A stretch of 36,332 bases of DNA from Schlegelella_A sp036496385 (lineage in GTDB: Bacteria > Pseudomonadota > Gammaproteobacteria > Burkholderiales > Burkholderiaceae_C), in assembly GCA_036496385.1 (NCBI GenBank), contig DASXLD010000114.1:1-36332 (forward strand), given 5' to 3'. How positions within the stretch are numbered: position 1 is the stretch's first letter; every line of letters begins with the position of its first letter. Positions 32,538 through 36,332 of this stretch are shown here, piece after piece. Position numbers and translations under genes: made by a program. The notes beneath the pieces are model-generated. The model was given only the letters and a program-made list of their open reading frames with translations, ran no database searches and was not told the origin of the DNA.

Positions 32538-33440
32538 TCAAGGCGCCGCCGCCCGGCGCTCGAAGGCGTCCTTCAGCGCCGCCGCACCGTCGGCGGCGAG
32601 CGGCACGAGCGGCAGGCAGACGCGCGCCCAGGCGTCGTCCGCGTAGCGGGTCGCGAGCACCGACTTCACTGCGGCGACGAGCGGAAAGCGGGCGATGACC
32701 GCGCGCAACTCTGCCGCCTTCTTCACCGCCGCGGCGCCGGCCACCGTGCCCTGCCCCGACCACGCCGCCTGCGCTTCAGGCGCGGTGACGTTGACGGTGG
32801 CCGAGATGCAGCCGGCGAAGCCGCCTGCCTTCGCCTCGCCGAGCGCCGCTTCCGAGCTCGGGAAGACGTCGAAGTCCGGCAGCGCCGCGGCGACCGCGCG
32901 TGCATAGGCGAGGGCGCCGGCGCTGTCCTTCAAGCCCACCAGCGTCGCGCCGTGCCGCTCGCGCAGGCGCGCGACGACTTCGAGCGGCCAGGGCACCTTG
33001 GTGTTCTGCGGGATGTGATACAGGTAGACCGCGAGCGAAGGATGGTCGACCCGGGCCACCAGCGCGTCGATGTAGGCGACGAGGCCGTCGTCGCTGACGT
33101 CGGGGTAGTAGTACGGCGGCAGCACGAGCGCGCCGGCGAAGCCGAGTTCGCAGGCGGCCCGCGTCAGGCGCACCGTCTCGTCGAGCGCGGGAACTCCGGT
33201 GCCGACCATGAAGCGGTCGAGGGGCAGGCCGTCTTCGGCGACGGATCGCATCACCGCAAGGCGCTGCTCGACGCTGAACGCGGTCGCCTCGCCGGTCGTG
33301 CCGAGCAGGTTGATCGCATCGCAGCCGCCGTCGAGGAGCGCGCGGCAGTGGCGCAGCAGGCGGCCGAGGTCAGGACGGAAGTCGGCATCGACCGGCGTCG
33401 CGGTCGCGGCGATGACGCCGCGCGGGCGGGGCAAGGTCAT
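32538..33440 (-). CDS. DapA-family (dihydrodipicolinate synthase-like) aldolase/lyase
   Basis: 300 residues. It is a class I aldolase barrel with the family loop GTTGE (47-51), the proton-relay tyrosine Y141 (YLYHIP) and Schiff-base lysine K171 (VGLKDSAG). The superfamily includes DapA, N-acetylneuraminate lyase, 2-keto-3-deoxygluconate aldolase and 2-keto-3-deoxy-aldonate dehydratases. The upstream neighbours are a lactonase-like amidohydrolase and an IlvD/Edd dehydratase, so cleavage or dehydration of a 2-keto-3-deoxy sugar acid is favoured over lysine synthesis. The start ATG at 33440 gives the usual N-terminus (PRGVIAATATPVDAD) and follows the amidohydrolase stop by 28 bp. Confidence 0.88.
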   Translation of the reverse strand: MTLPRPRGVIAATATPVDADFRPDLGRLLRHCRALLDGGCDAINLLGTTGEATAFSVEQRLAVMRSVAEDGLPLDRFMVGTGVPALDETVRLTRAACELGFAGALVLPPYYYPDVSDDGLVAYIDALVARVDHPSLAVYLYHIPQNTKVPWPLEVVARLRERHGATLVGLKDSAGALAYARAVAAALPDFDVFPSSEAALGEAKAGGFAGCISATVNVTAPEAQAAWSGQGTVAGAAAVKKAAELRAVIARFPLVAAVKSVLATRYADDAWARVCLPLVPLAADGAAALKDAFERRAAAP

Positions 33441-33468
33441 GGCAGCACCTTCGCGGGCATGGCCTCGC

Positions 33469-34359
33469 TCAAAAGCGGTACAGCGCCGCCGGATTGTCGA
33501 CACAGACACGCCGCAGCAGCGCGGCGTCGGGCAGCCACGACACCAGCTCGTCGACGAGATCGGCGTCGTGCGGCGTCGCGCCGTGCAGCTCGGTGTGCGG
33601 CCAGTCGCTGCCCCAGAGCAGCCGCCCGGGATTGGCTGCAACGAGCGCATCGACCAGCGGCGCGACGTCGGGGTGCGCCGGCCCGGGATGGGCGCTGACC
33701 CGGTACGACGCCGAGAGCTTGACCCAGACGCGCCCGCTCGCGACCAGCTCGAGCAACAGCGACGGCAGCGCGGCCCCCGCGGCGGGGCGGCCGAAGTGGT
33801 CGACGACGATCGGCACGTCGATGCGATCGGCGAGCCGCGCAAGCGTCGCCGCGCCGTCGGCCGCGAGCATGAGATGCACCTGCAGATGCCAGCCGCACGG
33901 GCGCATGCGGGTACACAGCGCGATCGCATCGTCGAGCGCGAGCATCTGCGGGTTGACGAGGTTGAGGCGGATGCCGCGCACGCCGAGCGCGTCCATCGCA
34001 AGCAGCTCCTCGTCGCTCGCGGCGGCATCGGGGACAACGACGCCACGGACCGCGTCGCCATCGCTCGCGGCCTCGCGCAGCGCATCGAGCAGGCAGGCGT
34101 TGTCGGTGCCGTAGACGCTCGGCTGGACGAGGACGGCGCGTTCGATGCCGCACGCCGCCATCATCGCGCCGTGGTCGGCGAGCGTGCCGACGTGCGGCGT
34201 GTAGTTGCGACGCGGATCGAGCGGGTAGCGCCCGCGGTCGCCGAAGACGTGGCAGTGGGCGTCGCACGCGCCCGCCGGCAAGCGCGCGCGCGGCGCCTTC
34301 GCGCCGGGCTGCTGCGGCGGCGCGCAGTCGGGCGCCGCTTCGGCGGAGGTGTCGTTCAC
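33469..34359 (-). CDS. Amidohydrolase of the COG3618 / sugar-lactonase type
   Basis: 296 residues. It is a metal-dependent TIM-barrel hydrolase with the HxH motif H35-x-H37 (CDAHCHVFG), VHLMLAADG, IVVDHFGRP and the C-terminal LLWGSDWPHTELHG, where the Asp is catalytic. The family contains 2-pyrone-4,6-dicarboxylate lactonase, L-fucono- and L-rhamnono-lactonases and galactarolactone isomerase. The first 28 or so residues are a variable leader. The start overlaps the dehydratase stop (ATGA 34356-34359), so the two are coupled. A lactone intermediate of sugar oxidation is the likely substrate by context; the exact sugar is not known. Confidence 0.86.
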   Translation of the reverse strand: MNDTSAEAAPDCAPPQQPGAKAPRARLPAGACDAHCHVFGDRGRYPLDPRRNYTPHVGTLADHGAMMAACGIERAVLVQPSVYGTDNACLLDALREAASDGDAVRGVVVPDAAASDEELLAMDALGVRGIRLNLVNPQMLALDDAIALCTRMRPCGWHLQVHLMLAADGAATLARLADRIDVPIVVDHFGRPAAGAALPSLLLELVASGRVWVKLSASYRVSAHPGPAHPDVAPLVDALVAANPGRLLWGSDWPHTELHGATPHDADLVDELVSWLPDAALLRRVCVDNPAALYRF

Positions 34360-36086
34360 GGCGCGCGGCGCGAACGCCCGGGAACGAGGAAATCGAAGTC
34401 GCAGCCCTCGTCGGCCTGCAGCACCGAGCGATGGAAGAGCGCCGCGTAGCCGCGCTCCGGCGCCAGGGCTGCGCCGTGCGCGCCAGCGGCGTCGAACGCC
34501 GCCCGGCGGCGCGCGAGCTCGTCGTCATCGACGAGGACGTCGAGCCGCCGGCCAGCGACGTCGAGGCGGATCTGGTCGCCGTCGCGCACCAGCGCGAGCG
34601 GGCCGCCGAGGGCAGCCTCGGGAGTGACGTGCAGGACGATCGCGCCGAACGCGGTGCCGCTCATGCGCGCATCCGAGATCCGCACCATGTCCTTGACGCC
34701 CTCGGTCGCGAGCTTCTTCGGGATCGGCAGGTAGCCCGCCTCGGGCATTCCGGGCGCGCCGACCGGGCCGGCGTTGCGCAGCACGAGCACGTCGTCGGCA
34801 CGCACGTCGAGCTCGGGCGCGTCGATGCGCGCGGCGAGGTCGTCGAGCGAGTCGAAAACGACCGCGCGGCCACTGTGCTGCAAGAGCCGCGGCGTCGCCG
34901 CCGACTGCTTGACGATCGCGCCGCGCGGCGCGAGGTTGCCGCGCAGCACGGCCATGCTGCCGCCGGCATGGACCGGGTCGCCGCGCGGCCGGATCACGTC
35001 CTGCGCGTCACGCATGTCGACCTGCGCGATCAGCTCGCCGAGCGGGACGCCGGCGACGTTCTCGGCGTCGAGGTCGAGCAGGTCGCGCAGCTCGTGCAGC
35101 AGGCGCGGCACGCCGCCGGCCCAGTGGAAGTGCTCCATGTAGTGGCGACCGGAGGGCTTGAGGTCGACCAGCACCGGCACCTCGCGGCCGAGCGCGTCGA
35201 CCTCGTCGAGGTCGATCGCGATGCCGAGCCTGCCGGCGGCGGCGGTGAGATGGATCAGGGCGTTGGTCGAGCCGCCGATCGCCTGCAAGACGACGAGCGC
35301 GTTGCGAAACGCCGCCCGCGTCATGACCTCGCCCGGTGCCGGGCCGCCCCGCCCGGCCATCGCCACCGCAACCTTTCCGCTCGCCTCCGCCGAACGCAGC
35401 CGATCGGCGTGCGTCGCCGGAATCGACGCCGCGGTCGGCAGCGCCAGCCCCATCGTCTCGACGATGCACGCCATCGTGCTCGCCGTTCCCATCACCATGC
35501 ACGTGCCCGGCGTCGGCGCGAGGCGCGAGTTGACCGCCTCGATCTCGGCAGCGTCGATGCGGCCGCCGCGAAAGTCGCTCCAGAGGCGCCGGCAGTCGGT
35601 GCAGGCGCCGAGCGTCTCGCCGCGATGGTGGCCGACGAGCATCGGCCCGACCGGAACGACGATCGCCGGCAGCTCGGCCGACGCCGCCGCCATCATCTGC
35701 GCCGGAATCGTCTTGTCGCAGCCGCCGATCAGGACCACGGCGTCCATCGGCTGGGCGCGGATCATCTCCTCGGTGTCCATCGCCATCAGGTTGCGCAGGA
35801 ACATGCTGGTCGGGTACGCGAACGACTCGTGGATCGAGATCGTCGGGAACGCCATCGGCAGGCCGCCCGCAAGCATGACGCCGCGCTTGATCGCGGCGAC
35901 GAGCTGCGGCACGTTGCCGTGGCAGGCGTTGTAGTCGCTGAAGGTGTTGGCGATGCCGACGATCGGCCGCGCGAGCGCGTCGTCCGAGAGACCCATCGCC
36001 TTGACGAACGCTTTGCGCAGGAAGAGCGAGAAATCGGCGTCGCCGTACGACGTCAGCCCCTTCTGCATTCCGGTCGGCGCCGCCAT
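34356..36086 (-). CDS. IlvD/Edd-family dehydratase, probably for an aldonic acid
   Basis: 576 residues from ATG 36086. ATGs at 36140, 36098 and 36095 are also in frame, but family alignment from memory begins near MQKGLTSYGDADFSLFLRKA, so 36086 or 36068 is preferred. Iron-sulfur and active-site motifs: YNACHGNVP, SIHESFAYPTSMFLRNLMAMDTEEM, IGGCDKTIPAQMMAA, LGACTDCRRLW, GTCMVMGTASTMAC, and the C-terminal VRISDARMSGTAFGAIVLHV. Members dehydrate dihydroxy acids (IlvD), 6-phosphogluconate (Edd) or sugar acids. The cassette context and the sugar-acid-type N-terminus favour an aldonic acid such as arabinonate, xylonate or a 6-deoxy acid over valine synthesis. Confidence 0.9.
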   Translation of the reverse strand: MAAPTGMQKGLTSYGDADFSLFLRKAFVKAMGLSDDALARPIVGIANTFSDYNACHGNVPQLVAAIKRGVMLAGGLPMAFPTISIHESFAYPTSMFLRNLMAMDTEEMIRAQPMDAVVLIGGCDKTIPAQMMAAASAELPAIVVPVGPMLVGHHRGETLGACTDCRRLWSDFRGGRIDAAEIEAVNSRLAPTPGTCMVMGTASTMACIVETMGLALPTAASIPATHADRLRSAEASGKVAVAMAGRGGPAPGEVMTRAAFRNALVVLQAIGGSTNALIHLTAAAGRLGIAIDLDEVDALGREVPVLVDLKPSGRHYMEHFHWAGGVPRLLHELRDLLDLDAENVAGVPLGELIAQVDMRDAQDVIRPRGDPVHAGGSMAVLRGNLAPRGAIVKQSAATPRLLQHSGRAVVFDSLDDLAARIDAPELDVRADDVLVLRNAGPVGAPGMPEAGYLPIPKKLATEGVKDMVRISDARMSGTAFGAIVLHVTPEAALGGPLALVRDGDQIRLDVAGRRLDVLVDDDELARRRAAFDAAGAHGAALAPERGYAALFHRSVLQADEGCDFDFLVPGRSRRAP

Positions 36087-36184
36087 GCGGACCATCATAC
36101 GGCGGCGACTGCGAACGACTGCGAGCGACCGAGCGCGCAAAGGCGCGGCCGGGCAGCGTGCTCCGCTCCGACTGCAGCGGTCGT

Positions 36185-36332
36185 CCCTGCGACCACCGCC
36201 GAGGCGGTGAGCGGACCCACGCCGAGGAGCGTGGTGGCCGTCTTGACCTGCTCGTTCGTGCGTGTGTGCTCAGCGATGCGCTCGTCGCACCAGGCCAGGT
36301 GTTCGTCGAGCTCGCGCCACTGCGCATGGGCT
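36185..36332 (-). pseudogene. IS110-family transposase remnant (C-terminal domain fragment)
   Basis: Reading the minus strand from base 36331 gives ELDEHLAWCDERIAEHTRTN, then QVKTATTLLGVGPLTASAVV. This matches the C-terminal (transposase IS116/IS110/IS902) domain with its GVGPLTA helix-hairpin-helix motif. After about 49 residues the similarity ends: the expected FxxGRxLAAWLGL block is missing and the frame runs to a stop at 36095-36097 just inside the dehydratase start region. It is therefore decayed or truncated here, and the rest lies beyond the window. Too short for standard ORF calling. Confidence 0.7.

Noticed and set aside
32538..33440. Calling the gene dapA for lysine synthesis
   Set aside because: Only superfamily residues are shown; the sugar-acid neighbours point to another substrate, so no symbol is given.
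34356..36086. Calling the dehydratase ilvD for branched-chain amino acid synthesis
   Set aside because: Context and N-terminal sequence fit the sugar-acid dehydratase branch better.

Overview
The window is GC-rich (roughly 70% by eye) chromosomal DNA. Its gene order points to a betaproteobacterium, probably Burkholderiales-like. Four arrangements support this: hrcA divergent from nadK-recN; mutM / TPR protein-lolB-ispE-tRNA-Gln-prs-rplY-pth; ibaG-murA-hisGDCB-HAF; and a YfhL-type ferredoxin beside coaD. The genus cannot be named from the sequence alone. Coding density is very high, many neighbours overlap by 4 bp (ATGA, GTGA, TTGA), and no gene-free stretch exceeds 300 bp.

Positions 1-7125 hold a nitrogen-catabolic cluster. 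A plus-strand operon encodes a DUF2877 protein (AllH/YlbF, cut by the window edge), an FdrA-like protein (AllF), a DUF1116 protein (AllG/YlbE), carbamate kinase (AllK), a stand-alone copy of the C-terminal domain of allophanate hydrolase, and an NCS2-type permease. A convergent cysteine hydrolase resembling biuret amidohydrolase follows. The first three are the components of oxamate transcarbamylase. Together with carbamate kinase they would split a carbamoyl-bearing compound with phosphate and make ATP from the carbamoyl phosphate. The allophanate-hydrolase-like domain and the BiuH-like enzyme suggest a substrate beyond oxalurate, perhaps biuret or allophanate. This is the strongest candidate for an undescribed system.

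Positions 7230-23359 are mostly housekeeping genes: a CAU-anticodon tRNA, hrcA (minus), nadK, recN, rapZ, a Lon N-domain protein, mutY, a dynamin-like GTPase and mutM (all three minus), a TPR protein, lolB, ispE, tRNA-Gln, prs, rplY, pth and a small DUF4124-like secreted protein. A GC-rich palindromic repeat lies between recN and rapZ and is read in frame as an unusual N-terminal extension of RapZ.

Positions 23385-32511 are one minus-strand run, in transcription order ibaG-murA-hisG-hisD-hisC-hisB-hisH-hisA-hisF-rsmD-coaD-ferredoxin. It makes most of the histidine pathway, but hisI, hisE and hisZ are not here. A perfect 20-bp palindrome covers the hisG start codon.

Positions 32538-36086 hold a minus-strand three-gene cassette directly upstream of ibaG: an IlvD/Edd-family dehydratase, a COG3618-type amidohydrolase (lactonase-like) and a DapA-family aldolase. 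The set fits non-phosphorylative sugar-acid breakdown. A decayed IS110-family transposase fragment borders it at the right edge.
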